Notes under the pieces: model-generated
Databases searched by the model: none
The model's input: only the letters and a program-made list of their open reading frames with translations
Told to the model about the DNA's origin: nothing
Position numbers and translations under genes: made by a program
NCBI GenBank assembly: GCA_965662045.1
Contig: CBFIGE010000002.1
Coordinates: 227,997 to 291,996, forward strand
Reading direction: 5' to 3'
Length of the DNA: 64,000 bases
DNA from: UBA3478 sp965662045
GTDB taxonomy: Bacteria; Bacteroidota; Bacteroidia; Flavobacteriales; Flavobacteriaceae
Shown: piece after piece, positions 33,771 to 42,198 of the stretch
Position numbering within the stretch: position 1 is the first letter of the stretch
Layout: every line of letters starts with the position of its first letter

Positions 33771-36295
33771 TTGTCATTGGGTATTTGAATGAGGTTTCCT
33801 AAGAATAAAGCATTTAAGAACAACCTATTGGTTCCATACCAAGAGCCTCTAAAGTTTGGATTATCTGCAAATAATACAACACGACCTCTTCCTTTTTTGG
33901 AGGTGATCAATGAGGCAGAGGGTATTAAATTGTACTCGTAATTTTCTTGAGATATAAAACCATCTATATGGGCATCTTCTGTGTATTTCGCAACGGTGGC
34001 ATAACTGTTTTTTGAAGGTTGAAGCCACACTGTATTATTCTTGTATACGGGGATTTTTTCGTTTCGATATCCAAAACTTAAAGGATGAGTCAAATCCAAT
34101 GCCACTTCAAAAATGGCACCTCCAACAGCTTTTTTACCGTTGTTTTCGTAGGCGTCTATATAGGATTTTCTGCTTTTCGCTGTTTCATCTTTGTATGAGG
34201 TTAATGTTTCATCCACTACTTTGGAGTTAACGGCCCATTCACTCGCACCGGCAATAGTGATTAAAGTGTTTCCCTGAGATATCCAATTATCTAGTTTAGC
34301 TTTAAACTCTTTAGTGTTTGGATAACTTCCGGAAACCATAACTAGAGTGTTGTATTTGCTTAAGTCACTTCTCGAAAAGTTTCGTTGAGGTATTTTGGTG
34401 ATAGGCATATGAACTCTTGTGTCTAATAAATGCCATACTTCTCCCGCTTCGTAAGAACTGGTTCCATCTCCTATAAGCATAGCAACTTTAGGTGTTCTTA
34501 AGGGTTGTACATATCGACTCCCGAGATCAACTCCACTTATGTGATATCCAGTATTTACAGAATAAACAGGGACTTGAAGCTCAGATGCAGCATTTTGTAA
34601 TTCGGTATAGATTTCATCTTTACTTCGTTTTTGGTTCGCTACGCTTACCACTAATGTTCCGTTGTCAAATGATTTCTGTTCCCCATTAGTCATGGTTTGA
34701 AAAGGCTTGAATGAAGAAGCCACTACTATTGCTTTTTGCTGAAGGCGATGGAGTAGTGCAACTGCATTGTAATCGTTGTAATCTATAAGATAAGCATAAG
34801 AGGAAGGTTCAAAAGAAATTTTGCGATCTAATTGATTTATTGATTTGATTTCATCACCTTGGGTAAACTTTTTAACGCCTTGGTACTTCATATTATAAAA
34901 ATTAGCAAAGGACCATGCTGAGGCATCGTAAAAAACACTGTCTCGAAATGTCTTATAGGTTTCAAAAGCAGTTTGTACCATTCTGTACTGATTTTGACCT
35001 GTTGGAACTACATATCCCTCACCACTTTTGTAGAGTTTTACCCGATGCTTTAGCAGTTTATCAATAAAAGATTTAACTCTATTTTTATCGTGTCTGTCTT
35101 CAAAATAATAGGCCTTAACTGCATCTTTTTCAGCATTACTTAAAGCAGATTTAAAGAAAGAATTTTGGTAACGTATTAAAACTTCTTTTTGCGCTAATGC
35201 GGCCTTTAAAGTCGTTATGCTCGAAGTGTACTGGTTTCTGATTGTAAATGCAAAGGTAATTTCTCCATAGGCAGTGGTCTGCTTGTGTCCTCTCGAAGAA
35301 GCTTGTTCAAATAAAATGCCTAATCCGCCTTGAAGGTCTGGATACGAAGATCCGTATCCAGGGTAAGTGCCGTCAAAAACTTCTTTAGTAAAATACAAGG
35401 ACCCAATACTGTCAAGTGCTTCAGCAAAAAGTTCTCCAAAAGCATTGTTCAGATCAATGTAATTTTCTTTTGGCATTATGGGATCTTTTGACCCGTTGTC
35501 TTTCATGGGTTCAAAGAAATAAGTGCTTTGTGAGCCCATTTCGTGAAAGTCAGTGACCACATTAGGATACCAATTGTGATACCAATCTAATTTTCCTCTA
35601 CTTTCAGGATGGATTGCTAATAACCAATCTCGATTGAGATCAAACCAATAGTGATTCGTTCTTCCTCTTGGCCAGTATTCATTGTGCTCTGCGTCTTGCG
35701 GGTCAGCCACTAGTGAATTTGCTCTATATGAATTGGCGTATTGCGTATGTCGATCTCTACCATCTGGATTAATCGTAGGATCGATAAAAACAACCATATC
35801 ATTTCTGTATTTTTCAATTTCAGGGTGATTGGAAGCTACTAAAGTATATGCTGTTAGCAAGGCTGCTTCAGAACTTGAAGGCTCATTACCATGTACGTTG
35901 TATCCTAAATTTACAATAAGAGGAACATCAAGGTCATCTGAGGTAATTTGATGCTCTGGTTTAATTCTTTTCATATGCGCCTGGTGAATTTCGTCTAGAT
36001 TTTCTAGATTTTTTTCACTACTGATAGCTAATACAACTAGCTTTCTTCCTTCATGAGTTCGACCGTACTCAATTAATTTAGCTCTCTTAGATTGTCGATC
36101 TAAATTTTTCAAATAGTAAACGATTAAGTCGTGTCTGGTGTGAAATTCTCCAATTGAATATCCCAAAAAAGATTCTGGACTTTCAATTTGAGATGAAAAG
36201 GGATGGAATTTGCCAAAAAAATAATCTTGTGCTGTTAGAGGTAGATGTATTGTGAGTACAAGCACACAACACATCAAAAAAGGTTTAATTTTCAT
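33767..36295 (-). CDS. Secreted M14 zinc carboxypeptidase-like peptidase (paralogue 2)
   Basis: An 842-residue paralogue of the protein at 3569-6010, with the same order: Sec signal ending LPLTAQ, an N-terminal PESFLGYSIGEFHTRHD block, zinc ligands in NVHGNEPSSSEA and TDFHEMGSQ, WFDLNRDWL and the LFEQASSRG segment. The C-terminal region has VAMLIGDGTSSYEAGE and a VMVSGSYP strand, as in paralogue 1. It differs in the substrate-loop regions (HGNEP versus HGNES). It heads a coupled pair with the amidohydrolase. The two M14 genes lie more than 27 kb apart, so this is not a recent tandem copy. Confidence 0.92.
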   Translation of the reverse strand: MKIKPFLMCCVLVLTIHLPLTAQDYFFGKFHPFSSQIESPESFLGYSIGEFHTRHDLIVYYLKNLDRQSKRAKLIEYGRTHEGRKLVVLAISSEKNLENLDEIHQAHMKRIKPEHQITSDDLDVPLIVNLGYNVHGNEPSSSEAALLTAYTLVASNHPEIEKYRNDMVVFIDPTINPDGRDRHTQYANSYRANSLVADPQDAEHNEYWPRGRTNHYWFDLNRDWLLAIHPESRGKLDWYHNWYPNVVTDFHEMGSQSTYFFEPMKDNGSKDPIMPKENYIDLNNAFGELFAEALDSIGSLYFTKEVFDGTYPGYGSSYPDLQGGLGILFEQASSRGHKQTTAYGEITFAFTIRNQYTSSITTLKAALAQKEVLIRYQNSFFKSALSNAEKDAVKAYYFEDRHDKNRVKSFIDKLLKHRVKLYKSGEGYVVPTGQNQYRMVQTAFETYKTFRDSVFYDASAWSFANFYNMKYQGVKKFTQGDEIKSINQLDRKISFEPSSYAYLIDYNDYNAVALLHRLQQKAIVVASSFKPFQTMTNGEQKSFDNGTLVVSVANQKRSKDEIYTELQNAASELQVPVYSVNTGYHISGVDLGSRYVQPLRTPKVAMLIGDGTSSYEAGEVWHLLDTRVHMPITKIPQRNFSRSDLSKYNTLVMVSGSYPNTKEFKAKLDNWISQGNTLITIAGASEWAVNSKVVDETLTSYKDETAKSRKSYIDAYENNGKKAVGGAIFEVALDLTHPLSFGYRNEKIPVYKNNTVWLQPSKNSYATVAKYTEDAHIDGFISQENYEYNLIPSASLITSKKGRGRVVLFADNPNFRGSWYGTNRLFLNALFLGNLIQIPNDK

Positions 36296-36350
36296 GTTTG
36301 AGTTCTTTGATAGAAAGATACGAAATCGCTAAATTAATCTTATATCTTAA

Positions 36351-37208
36351 TTATTGATCTTTGAAGGTCAAGGTGTAGTGAGTCCCATTTTCTTCTAAAT
36401 CGAAGCTCTTTTTTATATCACCTTTGATTTGTCTTGCGAGACTTTCTATGAGTTTGAGTCCCATAGAGTTTGAAGGTTTCTCAGAATTTTCTTTTGAAAA
36501 TCCAATCCCGTTGTCTCCAATATTAAGTTGATAAGTGTATTCTGTGTATTGCTCAATTTTAAGATAAATAATACCCTTTTCCTTTGGATTAAAAGCGTAC
36601 TTAATCGAATTGGTTATGATTTCATTTACAATTAAACCTAATGAAATGATAGTGTCTACCTTTAAATTTACATCTGGAATATTCAACTCTAGATTAATAT
36701 CTAGGCTGTTTTTTGCATTGCTTGATGCAATTAAAGATTCACTTAATTCTTGCAAGTATGGCGCTAGTGGAACAAGTTCTACATGTTCGTCTTTTTTGTA
36801 GAGCATTTCATGGATCATAGCCATTGTCAATACTCTTCTTTGGCTATTCTTTAGAAGTTTTTTTGTGTTTTCATCATCAACACCCCTTGATTGAATGCTG
36901 AGCAATGAAGAAACAGTTTGCAAATTGTTTTTAACTCGATGATGCACTTCTTTGAGCAACATATTTTTCTGCTCCAACTGTGTTTTTAGTTGTGCTACTT
37001 CCTGTTTGGTGACCCAGTTTTTCTTTATAATATAGCTGTTTCCGATTAAAATTGCAGTAACAGCGTAATAGAAGATGAGTTCATAAATAGCGTTTGAATA
37101 GAAAAGAGTGTAATGAATGCTCATGCCCACAGCTACGATGAGTAGCAAGTAGTTTAGACGCAAAACAAAGCCTAGAATTGGATTTTGTTTGGATTTGTGA
37201 TTTAACAT
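36351..37208 (-). CDS. Sensor histidine kinase, HisKA_2 type
   Basis: The N-terminal 60 residues contain two hydrophobic segments (LNYLLLIVAVGMSIHYTLF and LIFYYAVTAILIGNSYII). A short coiled coil (residues 68-85) leads to EVHHRVKNNLQ, the HisKA_2 phosphoacceptor block with His89. The ATPase domain has NEIITNSIKYAF (N box), GDNGIGF (G1 box) and SMGLKLIESLARQ (G2). No sensory domain beyond the membrane segments is visible, and no response regulator is adjacent, so it is an orphan kinase in this window. It sits between secA and the second M14 gene on the same strand, 18 bases from secA. Confidence 0.92.
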   Translation of the reverse strand: MLNHKSKQNPILGFVLRLNYLLLIVAVGMSIHYTLFYSNAIYELIFYYAVTAILIGNSYIIKKNWVTKQEVAQLKTQLEQKNMLLKEVHHRVKNNLQTVSSLLSIQSRGVDDENTKKLLKNSQRRVLTMAMIHEMLYKKDEHVELVPLAPYLQELSESLIASSNAKNSLDINLELNIPDVNLKVDTIISLGLIVNEIITNSIKYAFNPKEKGIIYLKIEQYTEYTYQLNIGDNGIGFSKENSEKPSNSMGLKLIESLARQIKGDIKKSFDLEENGTHYTLTFKDQ

Positions 37209-37226
37209 GAGCAGACCTTATTTCTT

Positions 37227-40200
37227 TTATTCTTGTATAAGTACCCATTCCCCACTTTGAAGGAGATTTTCGGCTTGTTTGTATTTTAACACCTTAGTCT
37301 CACCAGATAGTAAGTGCTTAATATTAACACGTTCATTTCTGCCGATTTTAGGTTTGTCTCTTACAATGGTTTCCACTTGTTGATTTGAGGCTCTAGAAGC
37401 TGAATTTCCAACGGTACGATTTTGCTCTGCTAACTGATCAGAATTTAAAACCTCTTCTTTTGAAAGATTGAGCTTTTGTTTGGGTGTAGCTCTTTTTGCC
37501 TCTGCAATAGTATTTTGATTCTCCTGTGGAATTACCCCTTTAAACAAGAAAGATATAATCTCTTTGTTGATTGCATCTATCATCGTTTTGAAGAGTTCAA
37601 ATGCTTCAAATTTGTAAATCAATAAAGGGTCTTTTTGTTCGTGCACTGCGAGTTGTACGGATTGTTTGAGTTCATCCATTTTTCGCAAATGGGTTTTCCA
37701 TGAGTCGTCTATTATCGCTAGTGAAATATTTTTTTCAAAATCATCGATAAGACTTGTTCCTTTTGAATTGTAGGCTTCTTCAAGATTAGTTACAACTTGA
37801 AGTGTTTTTACACCATCAGAAAATGGGACTACGATTCTTTTGTATTGCCCAGATTTGGTTTCGTAAACGTTTTTGATTACGGGGAAAGCCAATTCTGCAC
37901 TTTCTTCTAAACGCATTCGATATTGAGTAATCATCTCACTATACATCTGGTCTGTTAAGTCCTCTGGATTTCTAGACTCAAACTGCTCTTCATCTATTTT
38001 AGGGAGACATGAAAAATACCTAATACATTCAAATTCAAAATTTTTGTAATCTGAGTTTACTTTGTTTAGACCTACAATTGCTTCACTAGTATCGTAAATC
38101 ATATTTGCGATATCTACCTTTAGACGTTTACCTTTCAATGCATTTCTACGTCTTTTGTACACAACCTCTCGTTGCGCATTCATTACATCATCGTATTCTA
38201 GTAGTCGCTTTCTGGTTCCAAAGTTGTTTTCTTCAACCTTTTTTTGTGCTCTTTCGATGGATTTGGTCATCACTGAATGCTGAATGACTTCTCCTTCTTC
38301 GAGACCCATTCTGTCCATGACTTTAGCCATTCGCTCAGATCCGAAAAGACGCATTAGATTATCTTCAAGAGAAACATAAAATTGTGAACTTCCAGGATCT
38401 CCTTGACGTCCAGAACGACCTCTGAGCTGACGATCTACTCTTCTGGAGTCGTGACGTTCTGTTCCGATGATAGCGAGTCCACCCGCGTCTTTAACGTCTT
38501 GAATAAGCTTGATGTCTGTTCCTCTACCAGCCATATTAGTAGCAATTGTGACTACCCCAGGTTTTCCGGCTTCTGCAACGATATCTGCTTCTTTTTGATG
38601 GAGTTTTGCATTTAGGACCTGGTGTTTTATTTTTCGAACAGTCAAAAGCTTAGATAACAACTCAGAAATTTCTACTGAGGTTGTACCTATCAGTACAGGT
38701 CTGTTTTTTTGTGTTAGATCAATGACCTCTTCAATGATGGCGTTGTATTTTTCTCTTTTTGTTTTGTAGATTAAATCATGCTCATCTTGTCTTGCAATGG
38801 ATCTATTGGTAGGAATCTCAACTACATCGAGTTTGTATATTTCCCAAAACTCTCCAGCTTCTGTAACTGCGGTTCCTGTCATTCCAGAAAGCTTACGATA
38901 CATTCTAAAGTAATTTTGGAGTGTGATAGTCGCAAATGTTTGTGTCAGTGCTTCGATCTTTACATTCTCTTTGGCTTCAATAGCTTGGTGCAGTCCATCG
39001 GAGTATCTTCGCCCATCCATGATACGTCCAGTTTGTTCGTCAACGATCAAAACTTTGTTGTTCATGACTACATATTCGACATCCTTTTCAAAGATTGTAT
39101 AAGCTTTCAGTAGCTGTGTCAAAGTGTGGATGCGTTCGCTTTTCACACTGAATTCGCTAAATAGTACCTCTTTCTTTTTGGCCTCTTCTTCTACAGCTAG
39201 CTCTTTAGCTTCTATTTTAGCAATTTCACTTCCGATGTCAGGTAGGATAAAGAAGTTCTCGTTTTCATCTGAAGAAAGGTGAGAGACACCTTTGTCTGTC
39301 AATTCAATCTGATTGTTTTTTTCTTCAATAGTAAAAAAGAGTTCTGCATCGACTTTAACCATCTCTCGGTTGTTGTCTTGCATATAAAAGCCTTCTGTTT
39401 TTTGCAATAATTGCTTGACTCCTTCTTCACTTAAAAATTTGATGAGTGCTTTGTTTTTGGGTAATCCCCTATATACTTGCAACAGTAAAAACCCACCTTT
39501 TTTCTCTTGACCGGCTGCAATTAACTTTTTACATTCTGACAATACACTTGTCAACATTTGTCGCTGTTTTTGAACAAGGTCAGATACCAATGGTTTAAGT
39601 TCATTGAATTCATGACGTTCTCCTTCGGGAACAGGGCCAGAGATAATTAATGGAGTTCTAGCGTCATCAATAAGTACACTGTCTACCTCATCTACAATGG
39701 CAAAATGCTGTGGTTTCTGAACCAAATCGGCAGCACTATGTGCCATGTTATCTCTTAAATAGTCAAAGCCAAATTCATTATTTGTTCCGTAAGTGATATC
39801 AGCTTCGTATGCTTTTCTTCTAGACTCTGAGTTGGGTTGATGATAGTCAATACAATCTACACTGAGCCCATGGAATTCAAATATTGGTGCCATCCAAGCG
39901 CTATCTCTCTTCGCTAAATAGTCATTCACTGTAACCAGATGCACACCGTTTCCCGTAAGTGCATTCAAATATACGGGTAGGGTGGCTACAAGGGTTTTAC
40001 CTTCTCCAGTTTGCATTTCTGCGATTTTACCTTGATGCATGGCTACACCTCCGATGAGTTGAACATCGTAATGAATCATGTCCCAAGTAACTTCTTTTCC
40101 TGCCGCATCCCATGAATTATTCCAGACGGCCTTGTCGTCTTTAATGCTGATATAATCTTTGTTTTGAGCAAGCTGATAGTCGTAATCCAAGGCATTCACC

Positions 40201-40589
40201 TCGAGCAAAGTCTGATCTGTAAAACGCCTAGCTGTCTCTTTAATAACTGCAAATGCTTCAGGCAGAATAGCATTAAGAGTTTCTTGTTCCTGAGCGTATT
40301 TATCGTCTATTAAGGAGTCGATTTCGGTATAGAGATGCTCTTTTTCATCAATATCTTGAATCTCACTGATTTTAATTTCCAATGCACTGATTTCTTCTTG
40401 TATTGACTTGCTCTCTTCTTCTAATCGTGATTTAAAGTCAAAAGTTTTTCCTCTTAGCTCGTCTAGACTAAGATCTTTCATTGCATTTTCAAAGCCTTTA
40501 ATTTCATTTACTAGTGGAGTGATGCTTTTGATATCTTTTTCAGACTTGTCTCCAACAAAGGCTTTTAATATAGTATTGAGTAATGCCAT
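37227..40589 (-). CDS. secA: Protein translocase subunit SecA
   Basis: SecA is the ATPase that drives proteins through SecYEG. The 1120-residue protein shows QTGEGKTLVATLP (Walker A), DEVDSVLID (Walker B), FRMYRKLSGMTGTA, GRGTDIK and GRSGRQGDPGSSQF. Internal insertions make it longer than E. coli SecA, as usual in Bacteroidota. No C-terminal zinc-binding SEC-C motif is present; it ends LLQSGEWVLIQE. The start is set at ATG 40589 (MALLNTILKAFVGDKSEKD), which matches family N-termini; the frame stays open to 40646 but that would run into the hairpin at 40644-40666. The histidine kinase gene follows 18 bases after the stop. Confidence 0.97.
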   Translation of the reverse strand: MALLNTILKAFVGDKSEKDIKSITPLVNEIKGFENAMKDLSLDELRGKTFDFKSRLEEESKSIQEEISALEIKISEIQDIDEKEHLYTEIDSLIDDKYAQEQETLNAILPEAFAVIKETARRFTDQTLLEVNALDYDYQLAQNKDYISIKDDKAVWNNSWDAAGKEVTWDMIHYDVQLIGGVAMHQGKIAEMQTGEGKTLVATLPVYLNALTGNGVHLVTVNDYLAKRDSAWMAPIFEFHGLSVDCIDYHQPNSESRRKAYEADITYGTNNEFGFDYLRDNMAHSAADLVQKPQHFAIVDEVDSVLIDDARTPLIISGPVPEGERHEFNELKPLVSDLVQKQRQMLTSVLSECKKLIAAGQEKKGGFLLLQVYRGLPKNKALIKFLSEEGVKQLLQKTEGFYMQDNNREMVKVDAELFFTIEEKNNQIELTDKGVSHLSSDENENFFILPDIGSEIAKIEAKELAVEEEAKKKEVLFSEFSVKSERIHTLTQLLKAYTIFEKDVEYVVMNNKVLIVDEQTGRIMDGRRYSDGLHQAIEAKENVKIEALTQTFATITLQNYFRMYRKLSGMTGTAVTEAGEFWEIYKLDVVEIPTNRSIARQDEHDLIYKTKREKYNAIIEEVIDLTQKNRPVLIGTTSVEISELLSKLLTVRKIKHQVLNAKLHQKEADIVAEAGKPGVVTIATNMAGRGTDIKLIQDVKDAGGLAIIGTERHDSRRVDRQLRGRSGRQGDPGSSQFYVSLEDNLMRLFGSERMAKVMDRMGLEEGEVIQHSVMTKSIERAQKKVEENNFGTRKRLLEYDDVMNAQREVVYKRRRNALKGKRLKVDIANMIYDTSEAIVGLNKVNSDYKNFEFECIRYFSCLPKIDEEQFESRNPEDLTDQMYSEMITQYRMRLEESAELAFPVIKNVYETKSGQYKRIVVPFSDGVKTLQVVTNLEEAYNSKGTSLIDDFEKNISLAIIDDSWKTHLRKMDELKQSVQLAVHEQKDPLLIYKFEAFELFKTMIDAINKEIISFLFKGVIPQENQNTIAEAKRATPKQKLNLSKEEVLNSDQLAEQNRTVGNSASRASNQQVETIVRDKPKIGRNERVNIKHLLSGETKVLKYKQAENLLQSGEWVLIQE

Positions 40590-40643
40590 TCTTCGAATTG
40601 TTTCAATCGGATTGATCACTTTAGCAATCAACCCTAAAATTAA

Positions 40644-40666
40644 CAAAAAAGCCTCTTACGAGACTT
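40644..40666 (-). terminator. Candidate terminator between DUF2795 and secA
   Basis: Read on the minus strand: AAGTCTC, loop GTAA, GAGGCTT, then a T-run. The 7-base stem has one G-U pair and a GNRA loop. It lies after the DUF2795 gene and before secA, so the two are likely separate transcripts or partly read through. Confidence 0.65.
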
Positions 40667-40697
40667 TATTATCAATGCTTATTTCTGTGAACTAGAT

Positions 40698-40922
40698 TTA
40701 GTATTCGTCCTCATTCCAAAGATAATCTTCGTCTGTCGGATAATCTGGCCAAATTTCCTCAATGGATTCATATACTTCTTCAGCTTCTTCTTCCATAGAT
40801 TGAAGGTTTTCTACGACTTCAAGTGGTGCTCCCGTTCTAATAGCATAATCGATTAATTCGTCTTTGGTCGCAGGCCAGGGGGCGTCGCTGAGGTAAGAAG
40901 CTAATTCTAAGGTCCAATACAT
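40698..40922 (-). CDS. DUF2795 family protein
   Basis: A 74-residue acidic protein. The block LASYLSDAPWPATKDELIDYAIRTGAP, with the xVxNLQSM continuation, matches the DUF2795 family. It forms a small helical domain whose function is not known. The C-terminus is very acidic and aromatic (EEIWPDYPTDEDYLWNEDEY). A promoter with a perfect -7 box lies 20 bases upstream, and a terminator follows the gene, so it may be expressed as a short independent message. Position directly upstream of secA recurs in flavobacteria as I recall. Confidence 0.88.
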   Translation of the reverse strand: MYWTLELASYLSDAPWPATKDELIDYAIRTGAPLEVVENLQSMEEEAEEVYESIEEIWPDYPTDEDYLWNEDEY

Positions 40923-40941
40923 AGGTCAACTTTTATTTTTG

Positions 40942-40971
40942 CAAAAATAATTTTTTGCATGAATGACGCAA
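40942..40971 (-). promoter_or_regulatory. Candidate promoter for the DUF2795 gene, with palindrome
   Basis: On the minus strand: TTG, 19 bases, then a perfect TATTTTTG (40942-40949), ATG 20 bases downstream. The -7 box is inside a perfect palindrome, TGCAAAAA TAAT TTTTTGCA (40940-40959). Confidence 0.6.
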
Positions 40972-41012
40972 CAAATCAAAGGAAATTATTTAAAGAATTT
41001 AAAAAAAATCGA

Positions 41013-41564
41013 TTACTTGCTGTTCCATGGTGTTTCGGGAACTTCCATTTTGAAATGGATATATCTTGCCAGAATAAACAAATAATCTGATAATCTATTG
41101 ATAATCACTTGTGTAAGAGGATTAATATTATCTTCTTTTGCAAACTGTGTTATTTTTCTTTCTGTTCTTCTGCAAATTGCTCTACTTACATGAATTCGTG
41201 AAATTGTCGTATTGCCCGTGGGTAAAATAAACCATTGAAGCTCTTTTAAGGATTGAGAAAGTCTATCCATTTCATTTTCCATTTCTTCAGGAAGATCGTG
41301 CCATTTTTTTAAGAATTCATCAGCTTTTTGCGGATTTGTGCAAGCGATTGAAGCCCCCATATTAAATAGCGCTTTTTGAAGATAAATGATAAATGTTGTG
41401 TTTGAGGATCCTAATCCTTCTGAGTTAATAAAACCAAGCCATGAGTTCAGTTCATCCAAGTCTCCTAGTATTTCAATACGAATGTGATCCTTTGAAACTC
41501 GCTGACCATCGAGTAAAGAAGTAGAGCCGTCATCTCCTGTCCTAGTGTATACTTTTATACTCAT
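41013..41564 (-). CDS. Cob(I)yrinic acid a,c-diamide adenosyltransferase, PduO type
   Basis: It transfers the adenosyl group of ATP to reduced cobalamin, giving adenosylcobalamin. The N-terminal TRTGDDGSTSLLDGQRVSKD is the PduO/MMAB ATP-binding signature. LGDLDELNSWLGFI, the CRRTERKI block and INRLSDYLFILARYI are also typical. Length, 183 residues, is normal. Presence implies a B12 coenzyme-dependent enzyme such as methylmalonyl-CoA mutase elsewhere in the genome. It lies at the end of a minus-strand run with DUF4105, a methyltransferase-like gene and the small membrane protein. Confidence 0.93.
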   Translation of the reverse strand: MSIKVYTRTGDDGSTSLLDGQRVSKDHIRIEILGDLDELNSWLGFINSEGLGSSNTTFIIYLQKALFNMGASIACTNPQKADEFLKKWHDLPEEMENEMDRLSQSLKELQWFILPTGNTTISRIHVSRAICRRTERKITQFAKEDNINPLTQVIINRLSDYLFILARYIHFKMEVPETPWNSK

Positions 41565-41567
41565 GTT

Positions 41568-41687
41568 TTAATCTTCCCTAGAAAGGAATTTACGTTGTTT
41601 GCGTTTTCTTTGGTTTCTTTTCATTCCAAATAGTAAAACTGCGTATACCAGAAGGCAGATCCCCAATATGATATAAATGTTAGACAC
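41568..41687 (-). CDS. Small single-span membrane protein (39 residues, GTG start)
   Basis: The minus strand reads a GTG-started frame of 39 residues ending three bases before the adenosyltransferase ATG. It has one clear membrane helix (IYIILGICLLVYAVLLFG) followed by a strongly basic tail (KRNQRKRKQRKFLSRED), giving inside-positive topology with the C-terminus in the cytoplasm. No ATG is available; an in-frame stop lies just upstream, so the gene cannot be much longer. It fills an otherwise empty 136-base gap in the operon, and similar short 'TM plus RKRKxRKF' proteins are familiar to me beside this gene in flavobacteria. Function unknown. Confidence 0.6.
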   Translation of the reverse strand: MSNIYIILGICLLVYAVLLFGMKRNQRKRKQRKFLSRED

Positions 41688-41700
41688 TTCTTTAAGCTTT

Positions 41701-42198
41701 TTAAAAATATCTTAAAATAAAGTCTTGTTTTAGACTTGGATAATTATAAATCAATATGCCAACAGTCCATAAATCAATAGAAAAATTAACTTTGACGGCA
41801 TTTTTCAAATGTAAAAAAGATTTAAGGTTATTCGAATTTTTGTTTAGACCTAAAATGGCAATGATTTGTGTTTTTTGTGCCGGCATTAGTTCTTTATCTA
41901 AAAATGATGCAGAATTCACAATTACAAGGTCAGCTGTGCTTTTATGCTTGGGTTGCACAGCAATCAAGTCTGGTAGAAGAATTTCTTTTTCTATGCAAAC
42001 GGATTGAATTTTAAAACAAGTGATTAGCGCATTTAAAATTCTCTGATTTCGATCTTGGATTTTTAAAGTATTCTTGAGATGTACGTTCAAAAAGTTAAAC
42101 AAAATAGGTGAGTGAATGCTGTATTTCCCCTTTGCATTTAGAATGTAATTAAGCCCACGAGAAATTCTGAAGAACAGGTTTTCAATCATAAAGTTCAA
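41701..42198 (-). CDS. Shortened SAM-methyltransferase-like protein, probably inactive
   Basis: 165 residues. The N-terminal IHSPILFNFLN and the C-terminal VKVNFSIDLWTVGILIYNYPSLKQDFILRYF resemble the ends of the flavobacterial 'HSPFVYN ... SIDLFxxGIVFFR..KEHFxIR' class I methyltransferases, which are near 230-250 residues. The middle, including the glycine-rich SAM-binding motif, is missing or unrecognisable. It may be a degenerate copy, or a protein reduced to a structural role. The frame is intact with no stop, and the codon use looks like its neighbours. The start could be 42198 or 42189. It overlaps the DUF4105 gene by 17 bases and is followed directly by the small membrane protein gene. 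Confidence 0.55.
   Translation of the reverse strand: MNFMIENLFFRISRGLNYILNAKGKYSIHSPILFNFLNVHLKNTLKIQDRNQRILNALITCFKIQSVCIEKEILLPDLIAVQPKHKSTADLVIVNSASFLDKELMPAQKTQIIAILGLNKNSNNLKSFLHLKNAVKVNFSIDLWTVGILIYNYPSLKQDFILRYF

Noticed and set aside
40590..40646. SecA start at 40646
   Set aside because: It would begin inside the hairpin terminator and adds a hydrophobic stretch absent from SecA. The ATG at 40589 matches family N-termini.
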